Origin: Strigops habroptila
Lineage: Eukaryota; Chordata; Aves; Psittaciformes; Psittacidae
Assembly: GCF_004027225.2 (NCBI RefSeq)
Contig: NC_044284.2
Span: forward strand, 44,750,420-44,814,419
DNA length: 64,000 nucleotides
Direction: 5' to 3'
The notes under the pieces are model-generated. The model was given only the letters and a program-made list of their open reading frames with translations, was not told the origin of the DNA and did not search any database. The position numbers and the translations under genes were made by a program. The first letter of the stretch is position 1. Every line of letters begins with the position of its first letter. Shown here piece by piece: positions 12,401 through 21,555 of this stretch.

Positions 12401-13117
12401 TCCGCTGTAAGCATTAATGAAAAGATTATTATAAATTAGCTATTGAGGATAAATTGCAATACTGAGATTTAAGTATCAAATTTCAATTCCACGATGAGAG
12501 ATTTAAGATACTTACGTGTTGTACAGTTTTCCCCATAATACCCTGTCCTTGTACAGTCACATTCATACTGATCAAATCCTGTTGTCATGCATACTCCTCT
12601 GTTCTGACAGGGGTTTGAGCAGCAAGGGTTGGCTAGAATGAAACCAAATGCTCCGATTAGCATTTTTTATAGCTACACCAGTATTCTCATCTCACTAAGA
12701 TAACTTTTCAAACTTAGGTAGACAATACCCTGAAGTTCAATGCTTATTGGGAAGACAAAGACCGCACAACAATTCACACTAGCCTTTAGGCTACTACAGG
12801 GTAATGGTTATTAGCAAAAGCATAGGAGTTTGTTTCCTGACAATAAATATCCTCAGAAGTGTTGGACTATCTAGCAGGAGGCCTGACATCCTTTCTACCA
12901 TATAATAAATATAGGAGAAACCACAAGAGAATATAGAACATTAGAAAAAACCTATAAATATTAATCTGTTCGCAGCCGAAAAGAAATGCTCATCGATGAT
13001 TTAGATCAAGATTCACCCGCGGCCGGACCCGCTCCTGCCCCCGTGAGTGGAGGGAGGAGACTCACCTGCTTGGCCAGCAGCTAGGAGGACGGCCACCAGG
13101 GCGCAGGGCAGGATCAT
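7523..13117 (-). CDS. PTGS2: Prostaglandin G/H synthase 2 (cyclooxygenase-2), complete, ten exons
   Basis: Joining minus-strand segments 13117-13066, 12632-12516, 12404-12261, 11801-11658, 11275-11094, 10283-10200, 10016-9770, 8681-8395, 8231-8084 and 7929-7523 gives a 603-residue open frame; every intron is GT-AG. The product is the haem enzyme of the ER and nuclear-envelope lumen that oxygenates arachidonate to PGG2 and reduces it to PGH2. Order: signal peptide (1-17), EGF-like module (about 18-56), membrane-binding helices (about 57-105), peroxidase/cyclooxygenase domain. Visible residues, human COX-2 numbering: Arg106 (substrate carboxylate), Gln189 and His193 (peroxidase), Tyr371 (radical), His374 (haem ligand), Ser516 (aspirin target). 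Val420, Arg499 and Val509, where COX-1 has Ile, His and Ile, identify COX-2 rather than COX-1, as does the C-terminal insert with sequon NVS at 579. N-glycosylation sequons occur at 53, 130, 396 and 579. The ER-retention tail is SAEL instead of the mammalian STEL. It is an immediate-early, inducible gene in all vertebrates studied. Confidence 0.97.
8084..8231 (-). other. PTGS2: PTGS2 exon 9
   Basis: 148 bases, acceptor AATAG before 8231 and donor G|GTAAAA at 8083. Encodes residues 420-468, beginning [14 protein letters not shown]. The first residue Val420 (Ile in COX-1) lines the COX-2 side pocket. [11 protein letters not shown] is the usual PTGS sequence. Confidence 0.95.
8395..8681 (-). other. 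PTGS2: PTGS2 exon 8, haem and cyclooxygenase site
   Basis: 287 bases, acceptor CCAACAG before 8681, donor AGG|GTAGGT at 8394. Encodes residues 324-419 and contains [13 protein letters not shown], with catalytic Tyr371 and proximal haem ligand His374, plus the glycosylation sequon NNS at 396. This is the most diagnostic exon of the family. Intron 7, upstream, is 1088 bases and carries a long TA repeat. Confidence 0.96.
9301..9397. repeat. A-rich tract and (TA)37 microsatellite in PTGS2 intron 7
   Basis: A-rich from 9301 to 9322, then an uninterrupted alternating AT run from 9323 to 9397, about 37 dinucleotide units. No interruptions are visible, which favours high length polymorphism. Perfect TA runs of this length can extrude cruciforms or melt. 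Confidence 0.97.
9770..10016 (-). other. PTGS2: PTGS2 exon 7
   Basis: 247 bases, acceptor TGGCAG before 10016, donor G|GTGAGT at 9769. Encodes residues 242-323 (first base of codon 324 included), from [18 protein letters not shown] to [11 protein letters not shown], containing the family signature [14 protein letters not shown]. Confidence 0.96.
10200..10283 (-). other. PTGS2: PTGS2 exon 6
   Basis: 84 bases, acceptor TTATAG before 10283, donor CAG|GTATGT at 10199. Encodes residues 214-241, [14 protein letters not shown] then [13 protein letters not shown]. Intron 5 (10284-11093) is about 0.8 kb, AT-rich, with no recognised repeat. Confidence 0.95.
11094..11275 (-). other. PTGS2: PTGS2 exon 5
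   Basis: 182 bases, acceptor CTTGCAG before 11275, donor GGG|GTATGA at 11093 (a weaker donor than the others). Encodes residues 153-213 and includes [14 protein letters not shown], with peroxidase-site Gln189 and His193. Intron 4 (11276-11657) shows nothing notable. Confidence 0.95.
11658..11801 (-). other. PTGS2: PTGS2 exon 4
   Basis: 144 bases, acceptor TTTTTCAG before 11801, donor AAAG|GTAAGG at 11657. Encodes residues 105-152, [20 protein letters not shown] onward, with Arg106 at the channel mouth and the sequon NLS at 130. Intron 3 (11802-12260) shows no recognised element. Confidence 0.95.
12261..12404 (-). other. PTGS2: PTGS2 exon 3, membrane-binding helices
   Basis: 144 bases, acceptor CTTACAG before 12404, donor ACAT|GTAAGT at 12260. 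Encodes residues 57-104: [20 protein letters not shown] then [18 protein letters not shown]. These are the amphipathic helices that insert in one leaflet of the ER membrane. Confidence 0.95.
12516..12632 (-). other. PTGS2: PTGS2 exon 2, EGF-like module
   Basis: 117 bases, acceptor TTCTAG before 12632, donor ACAC|GTAAGT at 12515. Encodes residues 18-56 with cysteines spaced as in PTGS EGF modules: [19 protein letters not shown] and later [16 protein letters not shown], plus the sequon NCT at 53. Confidence 0.96.
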
Positions 13118-13190
13118 GTCCCGGCGGGGCTGGGGAGGGGGCTCTCGCTGTATCTCAGGCTCTGCGGGTGCTCGGAGCCGAGAACCCAAT
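13066..13190 (-). other. PTGS2: PTGS2 exon 1: 5'UTR and signal peptide
   Basis: The coding part 13117-13066 encodes [17 protein letters not shown], a hydrophobic cleavable signal peptide, followed by donor AG|GTGAGT at 13065. The transcription start near 13190 is inferred from the TATA box at 13222-13215. The inferred 5'UTR of about 70 bases contains no upstream ATG. Intron 1 (12633-13065) is 433 bases and GC-rich at its 5' end. Confidence 0.88.
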
Positions 13191-13214
13191 GCCGCTCCCA
13201 GGTAGACGGCCGCC

Positions 13215-13222
13215 TATTTATG
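13215..13222 (-). promoter_or_regulatory. PTGS2: PTGS2 TATA box
   Basis: The minus strand reads GGCATAAATAGGCGG. It lies about 100 bases upstream of the start codon in a GC-rich setting, at the position expected for the PTGS2 TATA element, predicting a start site near 13190. Confidence 0.8.
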
Positions 13223-13236
13223 CCTGCCGCAGCCAG

Positions 13237-13243
13237 TGAGTCA
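13237..13243. promoter_or_regulatory. PTGS2: AP-1 site (TGAGTCA) next to the PTGS2 TATA box
   Basis: A perfect TGAGTCA/TGACTCA lies 14 bases upstream of the TATA element. Mammalian PTGS2 has a CRE overlapping an E-box at this place. A Fos/Jun site here would still link the promoter to immediate-early signalling. Binding is inferred from the sequence. Confidence 0.65.
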
Positions 13244-13282
13244 CCCGCTCTCCGCCCGCCGGCCGGAAATTACCATGAAATG

Positions 13283-13292
13283 GGGGATTTCG
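13283..13292 (+). promoter_or_regulatory. PTGS2: Possible NF-kB site upstream of PTGS2
   Basis: GGGGATTTCG matches nine of ten positions of the GGGRNWYYCC consensus, about 95 bases upstream of the predicted start site. Mammalian PTGS2 promoters carry NF-kB sites within a few hundred bases of the start. A nine of ten match is only suggestive. Confidence 0.35.
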
Positions 13293-15784
13293 CGCCGCTG
13301 CGCGCCGGCCCGCCCCGCCACCGCCACCGCCCGCTGCCACCTGCCGTGGGCCCCGCCTCCGGCATGCCGTCACGCCGCGGCGGGGGGCGCTGAGGTGGCG
13401 GCGGGCATGTGGTGGCGCCGTCGTCGTACCTCGGCCAAGCCTCCGCCGCGGCGGGCCGCGATCTGCCCGCCGGGAGCCCCGGGGGGCTGAGGGGAGCCCC
13501 GGTGGGTGGGTAGGACCCTGCCGGGGACCCCCGTCCCTTTTGAGTACCTGGTGGCTTTGGCGAAGAGGAAGAGGGGGAGATGCTGTCGCGGAGGCGGCTC
13601 CTCAGCGCCCGGGCTTGTCGTGTACCCCTCGCCGCCGCCGGCGTCTCCTCAGGGCAGGGCGGCTGGAGCCACCCACGGGCACCTCGGGGCTGACGGCGTT
13701 TTTCGGCGGCCCGCGTTGTGCCGAACGACACTGGTGCGTGGAGTCTAGAGAGGTGCTGAAATTCCAGCCCAAATTCCCTCCTCCCCCCAAACTACCCCTT
13801 TCCCAAGTAATAAAAAACAGCCCGTTCCCGCACCTGCCCGCTGTTGCCCCGCTTCGCCGGGACAAAACGCGCTTTTCTGACCGGAAAAAGTGGCGTGAAA
13901 ACTGTCACCCGGCAGGAGAAATCAAATGGGCACAAGGCACGGGTGCCATTAGTATCCTGCTGACCTCTGGGGCTCTCCCGAACCTGAAACAGCATTGAGC
14001 ACTTTGGGGAGCATGGAGGTTAGCTTGTTAACGAGGTCATTTTAATATGTACATTAAACAAGTGGTTGGAGGACTTTTCCCCATATGCGTGGAAGGGGGC
14101 TCACCGCAAGACTCGTGTTGCAAATGGACACGGGGGGTGGAGGGGGAGAAAGGAATGCTGAGTGTATTTCATTTTACTTTTAGGTATGTTTCAGATGAGA
14201 CCAAATCCCATTATTAGGCATCTTATTTTGAAATCACCAGTGACTTCTCTGCTGGCACTTTTGCTTTAAAACACCCCCCACTGCTCTGTATAGTCTTTTT
14301 GTAAACAAATCTTTGCTCATTTCCTTCAGATTTTGCCATTTTAAGATGCTTTACCTTTTTGTCATAGGTTATTTTTTTTTTTTAATCAGTAAGCTCTACT
14401 ACTATTTTTAATCTTCATTGCGCGTGGAAAATGCCTTATGAAACAAAAAGGATGTAATTCAGTTGTGTAATTCTCTACAGCATGATGCTGGGGGCTTGCT
14501 GCAGTGTTCCCATTGCTTGCACTTTCGCCCTCAGTGTCAGCATTAAACAGCAAAAAAATCCATTGCTGTTTCAGTAATGATATCTTTTGAGGTTTGAAGC
14601 TGATGGTGTTTAAAATTGCAAATCGGTGACTTTACAGAAAGTGGATTCAGTCCAGTTTAAACAAAATCTTATTTTTGGCCCAGAAGAATTGTGTTGTGGT
14701 TAGTGAATAATTTGTATACATCAGCAGTAGGTCATCCTAGATGTTTTAGAGGATGGTGCACGAAAGTCTGTAATCACACAATTCTTCTGGCATAGGAAAA
14801 GGCATATATTATATATTTATATATTTATATGCATACGCATAAGAAAACTACTGGCTTTGGTCATACACTTGAAGCAGAGGATAGCTGTCGGCAGCCTGTT
14901 CCCGTGTGAACCATAGGTCGCTGCAGGTTGCAGCTACCTGTGAGTCTTGTAACTGTTGCTCAGTCTTACCAAGTGTGAAAGGGGAATGTTTTGGTTTTGC
15001 GCTATGAGGGGTCATGAGCCCAATTGACTAATACAAAACACTGGTAACGTCCAGTGGAACAAGGTATAGAAAGGGATGTGCAGTATGCACAATGCCATAG
15101 ATCAAGGGTTTGGCTTTGTAGATTTTACATGTCCATTTTACACTGATTTTATTCTGTCTTACAAAGCTTTTACTGATGCTGTTAGATAATAAGACTTTAC
15201 TGAAAATACTAGGCAAGTGAGGTACTACTTTTTAATAAGGTGCACAGGAAAATGTAAATGCAGAAAATGTTTCTAGGGTGTAGAACCAGCAATGTTAAGG
15301 GGAAAAATGAACTAAGTGCAGCTAGAGAATTACCTGTAACATGATACTACAAAGCTAATTGTGTTATGATTTGGAGGACCCTGAGGATATAGGTAGCTGA
15401 TATTGCTTAAACTTCTCAATTGTTATAAATAACCAATGTGCAAACTAAGCAATAGAGCAGAACTTCAGCCTTGGCAGATGCTTTTTTTTGGGAAGCGGCA
15501 CTTTTTGCACTTCACCTTCCACCCCACCCTAAATATGGTGCAACAGGAGCTCTCTGCAAGTCTGTTTTTGGCTGGGGAAAGTCAGTTGCGCACCTGATAG
15601 CTGCAGTATAACTGGAAGGATTCTTTAGCCTTCCAAGATGATGGAAAATGGGGGAAATATGATAGTGCTGTTTTTTCTGAAGGCACTTCCTCACTTCTTG
15701 TTTTGGGACTGTCTATAATAAAGAACTGGTTATATGTTGGAATGGGAATTTCTCTTAAAAATAAGTTTGCTGTGGCAGATTTCA

Positions 15785-15797
15785 CCACCAGGTGGAG
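15785..15797 (+). promoter_or_regulatory. Weak CTCF-like motif
   Basis: CCACCAGGTGGAG differs at one position from the core CCASYAGRKGGCR. It also forms a palindrome around CACCAGGTGG, so an E-box reading is possible. Confidence 0.25.
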
Positions 15798-15827
15798 ATT
15801 TTATGTGTCAACCAACAAATGCCTTTT

Positions 15828-15897
15828 TTTGGTTTTGGTTTGTTTGTTTGTTTTTTTGCATATAAACCATCTTTGAAAAAAACAAACCAAACCAAAC
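15828..15897. repeat. Imperfect inverted repeat of GGTTT/AAACC units
   Basis: A left arm of repeated GGTTT/GTTT units ending in a T-run (15828-15857) is followed by about a dozen bases and then a right arm with an A-run and AAACC units (to 15897). The arms are largely complementary over more than 20 bases, so the transcript or single strand could fold into a long hairpin. It may have arisen from low-complexity expansion. Confidence 0.6.
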
Positions 15898-17894
15898 CAT
15901 ACCAAAAACAAAAACAAAAAATCCCACCAACAGCCAGTATTATTTTTACTTCTGCGATAGTTAGTTCAAGTACCCTTTAGTCCAAATGAAAGCATCCTGT
16001 CGAACAGAGTAGCTTTCTCAACATTTTCACATCGGCTGAAATTTCTGGAGGAGGTGATTCCCTGAAAGCTCTTTGTTCCTGTTTCTATTTTTGGTTTAAC
16101 TGCATACAGAGGTTACATATATAATATATCGAATTCAGTCCTCTTTGCTGAGATCAGGTTATTGCTTCCCTAAGGTGGAGTTTCAGGACAGTATTGGCAG
16201 AAGATACAGCAACCCATTAGGGTCAACATGCTTCAGTAATGCCACTAAAAGAAGGGGAGGTGAAGCGGCAGCCAGAAAAAAGTAGCCCCTGGCACTGGTG
16301 CTACTCCATTTTTGCACTGACTCCTGTTAATACAAGGCGAATGCTATTGTTTTCACAATAATGATTTTTCAGAAATGGCATTTCTGTGGAAGGGAGATGG
16401 AAGCTTTGCAAAGCCTACCACGTGTCCTCCTTGCAAGGCATCTACAGCCTTTAAACACAGTTTTCTAAGAAAGAAAATCTTTCCGGCAAATACATACCCC
16501 CCCCACCCCAATTTATTTTCATTAATTTTGTCATTTAGCTATGCTTCAGTGGGAAAAATTAGTAAATTCCTCACTTCTCCTCAGAAACATTTGCACTCCC
16601 AACGTGAAATTCAGCTCTGCCATTCTGGGACATTTTGTAATGACTGCATATGGAAATCATAATTCTATACATAGTGAAATATAGGCTAATACAGATTGGG
16701 TTTTTTTCCCCCAGTAGTAGGTAGAACCCCATATGACCTGTCTTTGACAACTTTTAAGGAAGCAGAAGGATTCACTGAGTATCACTACCCTCTTTTGCTA
16801 GATGTTTGTTTCTTATTGTATGACATGATAAATGATGATATGCAGCTCGTTTTTCCTCTTTTTACTATTTAGATTATAACTTATTTAGAATAAGCTCTAT
16901 TAATTTCATAATCAACAATCCAAGCCACAAAAAGCTCTGGTTTGTAACTGAACTTCACAAGGTTAAGCTGCCATTAGAAACTGTTAAGCAGACAGGAAAA
17001 AACCCTAGAATTCCAAGGTATAGCTATCAGAAAAAGAATTGAACAAATGCTTGTACTAGCAGATTACTTTGCATGCTTAAAAAATAATTTAAAAAACCCA
17101 CTTTGCCATCAGATGCATGGGAATGACTGGTCAGTGTGAGCTGGCAGCTGAATATGTCTAGAGAAATGTGCTAAACTGAAAGGCAAGGTGAAGTAGGATT
17201 TATAATTTGCTGGGGGGAAAAAAAGAGCAAACACAAGAGGTTTATAATATTGCTACTTCATATTCATAAATTACCTCACCAAATTGTTTTAATAAACAAA
17301 TGTTAAGACTTTCTAATGCATTTTTATTTGTCTGTTGTTTTCTAGCTCTCCTCTCTTTCTATATGGTCTAAGAACTTAAGGTTCTTAGAGGGCATGTGAC
17401 TTTATTCTTATTTTGCATCATATTTGGTGAAAACAATAAAAGAATCTACCTTTAAGTTACAGACCTGTTAAAATTGTGTCCATAATGACTGAAAGGATTT
17501 TGTTGCATATCTTAAAGTATCCATAGGAAAATTGCATTTTCAGGAAAATAGCTACATCTTGCTTATTCTCCTAACTGCTGAGTTGACTGCACAGTATGCT
17601 TTGGAGTTGAGATAAAGTAGAGCATGAGTAGCTGTCTGGATGCCAGGATGATTTTGACTTCTCCTGAGTTTCACCTGCATAGTGGATGTCTGGTCACATC
17701 TAGGATATGGATGACTAACAGAGATGCTCTGATGGAGCTGTGTGGTGTGAATATTCTGGAGAGGCAGCATGAGACTGCAAAGGCTGCTCGTAGTCCCCAG
17801 TGAGGTGCTGACTAAGTGAGCTTTTCATCTCCACTTTAGTGATCAGCCAGTATTTTTATGAAAAATTGAGTAGATGATGCATGTCATTAAATAA

Positions 17895-18567
17895 GCACAA
17901 ATACAGGCTGGGTGGAGACTGGACTGAAAGCAGACCTGAGGGGAAGGACGTGGGGGTGTTAGTTGACAAGAAGCTCAACATGACCCGTCAATGTGCATTT
18001 GCAGCCAAGAAAGCCAACCATGTCCTGGACTGCATCAAAAGGAGTGTGACCAGCAGGTCGAGGGAGGGGGTTCTCCCTCTCTACTGTGCTCTCTTGAAAC
18101 CCCCCTGCAGTCCTGCCTCCAGCTCTGGGGCCCCCAACACAAGAGGGACATGGAGCTGCTCGAGTGAGTCCAGAGGAGGCCACAAAGATACTCTGAGGGC
18201 TGGAGCACCTCTCCTGTGACAACAGGCTGGGAGAGTTGGGCTTGTTCAACCCAGAGAAGAGAAGGCTCTGGGCTGACAAGAAACCTGACAAGAGGGACTT
18301 TTTACGAGAACATGTAGAGATAGGGCAAAGGGTAATGGCTTTTAAGATGTAAAAGGGTAGATTTAGATTAGATATTAAGGAAAAAATTCTTCACTGTGAG
18401 GGTGCTGAGGCACTGGCACAGGTTGCCCAGAGAAGCTGTGGATCCCCCATCCCTGGAAGTGTTCAAGGCCAGGTTGGATGGGGCTTTGAGCCACCTCGTC
18501 TAGTGGAAGGTATCCCTGGAACTAGATGATCTTTAACGTCGCTTTCAACCCAAACCGTTCTATGATG
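17895..18567 (+). repeat. CR1 LINE, 5'-truncated, with 3' end
   Basis: The plus strand reads the CR1 ORF2 C-terminus: KHKYRLGGDWTESRPEGKDV, then VLVDKKLNMTRQCAFAAKKA and CIKRSVTSRSREGVLPLY, followed with frame breaks by the RGLEHLSCDNRLGELGLFN region and the 'RFRLDIKEKFFT...RHWHRLP' region. It ends in the typical CR1 3' tail, with 'TTCTATGATG' at about 18560. Several frameshifts show an inactive copy. Confidence 0.92.
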
Positions 18568-21530
18568 AAGGCATTTTTCTAGTTGTAGTTACAAAGACCC
18601 ACATCAGAGCTTTGTCGGATTTAGGTTCACCATGAGCTCGAGGTGTAACATGCAGTGTACGTACCTGTCATAGCAAATAAATAATGAATCCCTCCTCCAA
18701 AGGAAACCTGGTATTTGTGACACATGCACAAAACCACAAATGAAATATTCTATATAAAACAGCATGTAAAAACCCCACGTTTTTTCCCTATCCATTGTTT
18801 GCATTTGTAGGTTCCTAATAAAGAGAAAAAATTGCCCGACCAATAGGTTGTATAGTATCTGTGTGTCACGTGCAAAGAACATCAGTAAAATGAGACGCTC
18901 CTTGTATCAGCTGGTTCCACAGAGTAAACTGAATTCAAATCAGTGGGGCTCTTTGCTTGAGCCTTTTTAATATGTTTTGAATGTTTTCCCTTCCTTTGTG
19001 ATTGTGGGAATCTCGTCATCGTGTTTAATAGTGTAGTAATTTCCTGGCAAGCAAACAAGTTTTGTTTCTTCAGTCTGTATTTTTCTGCTCTTTTATTGCA
19101 AAATGTGCCCAATCTGAAGTTTGCTATCACATAAAGTTTTAATACGTTGCATTTGAAACAAAAACACACTCCGAGGATGGTGGGTACAAAGATATGACAA
19201 CAATTCTGGATGTTCTGAAAATGTTCTTGAAAATCTAAGGACCTTAGGAGGAAGACAATATGTTTAAGGGTCTTTTGCTGCCTTCTGCTAATCAGAAATG
19301 TGTTAGCAGAAGTGTTTGGTTTTGTAGTTGCTTTGAACTTTCATTTAATCAACCCCTGTTTTTTCTGGCCAAGCAACTGGGCTGCAAGTTCTCTCTTTTT
19401 TTGTTCTCTGTCCTCATGGACTGCTCTAGTCATTTGGGTCCCAGTTTCAATGGCACCCCTAAGTTCTGCTGGAAAAAAAAAATACTCCATTAGTTGGTTT
19501 TGAAACAAGGGAAGTTTATTTATTTTTCCAGGAAAATCACCGTTTAAAGGTGCCTTTTTTGTGGAGTTTCTAGACTACTGCAATTTTGGTGTTACTGTCT
19601 GGAACACAAAGTAAATTTGTTCCCGTAAAAAATACATATGAATATAGAATATGTGAGATCTGGGAACTGGATTGCCTTGCACCTAACAAAAATATCATGG
19701 ACAGTGCTGGGCAAGAAATGCTTGTGCACCAGCTCTGGCTTACTATACAGACCTGTTTCAGAGAGATGTAGAGCATGAGACTGAGGCGGGAGGTAAGCTA
19801 AATGGGAGAAGTATGGGCATTGAATATTGCTTAGGAAAATGGGAGTATACCATCTTATTATCCAAATCAGTTTGGGTTGTTTGTTGTTTGGTTTTTTTTT
19901 TTTTTGGTCATCCTGGAATTACCCTCTTCGCCCCTCTCAAAAAAAAAAAAGAAATCATACAAGAAATAGGAGGATGGCATGAAAAACTAAAGCAAGACCT
20001 GAGCATGTATGGATCCCATTTTTTATCTCACTTTCAAAGACACTTACCTTGCACTCCAGCTACTGAAGGAAACACATAAATCTATAGCTTGTGTTTTATT
20101 TGGAAGCCAAAAGGGGTTTGTGGGAATGCCTTCCAATATGGAAGACTGTCATTTCTATCATTAACATCTGCTTAGAGTAAACCCTGTTCAAGTAACCGTT
20201 TCCATGATTCTGTTTTTATCAATGTGTCCGAGTTTTTGTTTTAATCCTCTCATGTTCTTGACTTACTCAGTTAACACTCAAAGTCTGGAGTGAAACTAAG
20301 GTGAAAAGAGTGACTTTACATAAAGGTTAATGAGTGAGATGATATGTGAAAGGAGGACACCTGTTCACTTCATCATTCTGCATCGCAGCTAGGTTTCTCT
20401 CAGGTAGGCCTCTGCTTTGCAAATTCTTTGCCAGTTACCTGTATTATAATGTGGGTATAGGGCATCTGAACACTTCTTGGTATGTAGTAAACATCAACTT
20501 GCTACAAAACTAGAGAGAAAAAGAACACAAGAATTGCTTATTAATAACAGCTAAAATTTGAAATCTCCGCCTTACCCAAAGCAAGGTTGAGCTCTTTGTT
20601 TTGGGAGGTGGCAAGACATGAATTCATGTTATGTTAAATGAAAGTAATGAATGGAGCTTCAGCAGAATGGCTTCCAGAACTGTGTTTTGTTTTTCAGGTG
20701 AAGTGTATTAGACAATATTATTCTTTTCCTCGTTTGCAAACTTGGTAGTCACAAATTCAGTCCTGCCTGACTAGTTCCTGAAAAACAAGCCCCAGATGAC
20801 TTAAACTCAGCTCAAAGCGTTCTAGGACGAACTTTTTCCAAGGAGTGTGGATGAATGGAGTATGAAGCACAAGATTTTTATCCCATATGATAGTTTGAGG
20901 CAGAGGCAGAGGCTGACTCTGAAAATTTCATTCTAGCTGCTGCCTGTCCCACTTTTTTTAGACAGCAAGACTTTTAATTAATTTTTATGGTGACTTTCAA
21001 GGAAAAGGACATAAACATAAACTGTTAGTTTTTGACAGCCATGCTCTGGATCAGATCTATGGATTTTTTTTATTTTAAATAGTTTTTCAGAAACCTTGTT
21101 CGGATACACTCATCTATGGGATTTTCGTCTTATTTGAACTGTATTTATTAGAATGGAAAATATTTTTCATTGTTACTTGAATGAAGAAAACCAAGTTTTG
21201 GTTTTGGCAGTTGGCAGTTGGCTACCAAACTTAAACTGTGAAATCTGCTACTGTGATTCAGTTCTCTGGGATTTTTTTTTTCAGCAGAGCCTTGTTTTTT
21301 TCCCCATGTAACCTCAATATGCTCTGCATTTCTTATGTAGACATTTGATCACAATTAGCTCTGAAAAACATGTCAGGAGATTTTGTAACTCTTTTACATA
21401 AAGAAGCATCAGCTGACGTTTTATTTGCTTTTTATCTTCTCACAAAATGGCTGTAACTCATACTAGGGTAATTGCTTCTGTTATGCCTCTTATAGTAAGC
21501 ATTGTATATCAAAACAATCAAAAGGCTATC

Positions 21531-21555
21531 TTTCTGTGGAAAACCTCCACAGAAA
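21531..21555. repeat. Perfect 10-bp inverted repeat, 5-base loop
   Basis: TTTCTGTGGA and TCCACAGAAA flank AAACC. The arms are exact complements. No function can be assigned. Confidence 0.85.

Larger units (their letters stand above)
13015..13745. promoter_or_regulatory. CpG island over the PTGS2 promoter
   Basis: GC content and CpG frequency rise sharply between about 13015 and 13745 compared with both flanks. The island covers exon 1, the TATA region and about 500 bases upstream. In mammals an antisense non-coding RNA (PACER/PACERR) starts just upstream of PTGS2; the island would allow a divergent transcript here, but I see no direct sign of one. Confidence 0.75.
13746..17894. other. Intergenic DNA upstream of PTGS2
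   Basis: No protein-like frame or exon was recognised. It becomes AT-rich after about 14.0 kb. It contains a long imperfect inverted repeat at 15828-15897, a short TA-rich patch at 14807-14830 and a C-run at 16499-16507. PTGS2 enhancers may lie here but cannot be picked out by eye. Confidence 0.6.

Noticed and set aside
13236-13998. Several overlapping open frames of 80-153 codons on both strands near the PTGS2 promoter
   Set aside because: Stop codons are rare in GC-rich CpG-island DNA. The frames overlap on both strands and have no recognisable domain or conserved start.
17881-18291. Open frames of about 110 codons on both strands
   Set aside because: They are the decayed CR1 ORF2 end and its antisense, not a host gene.
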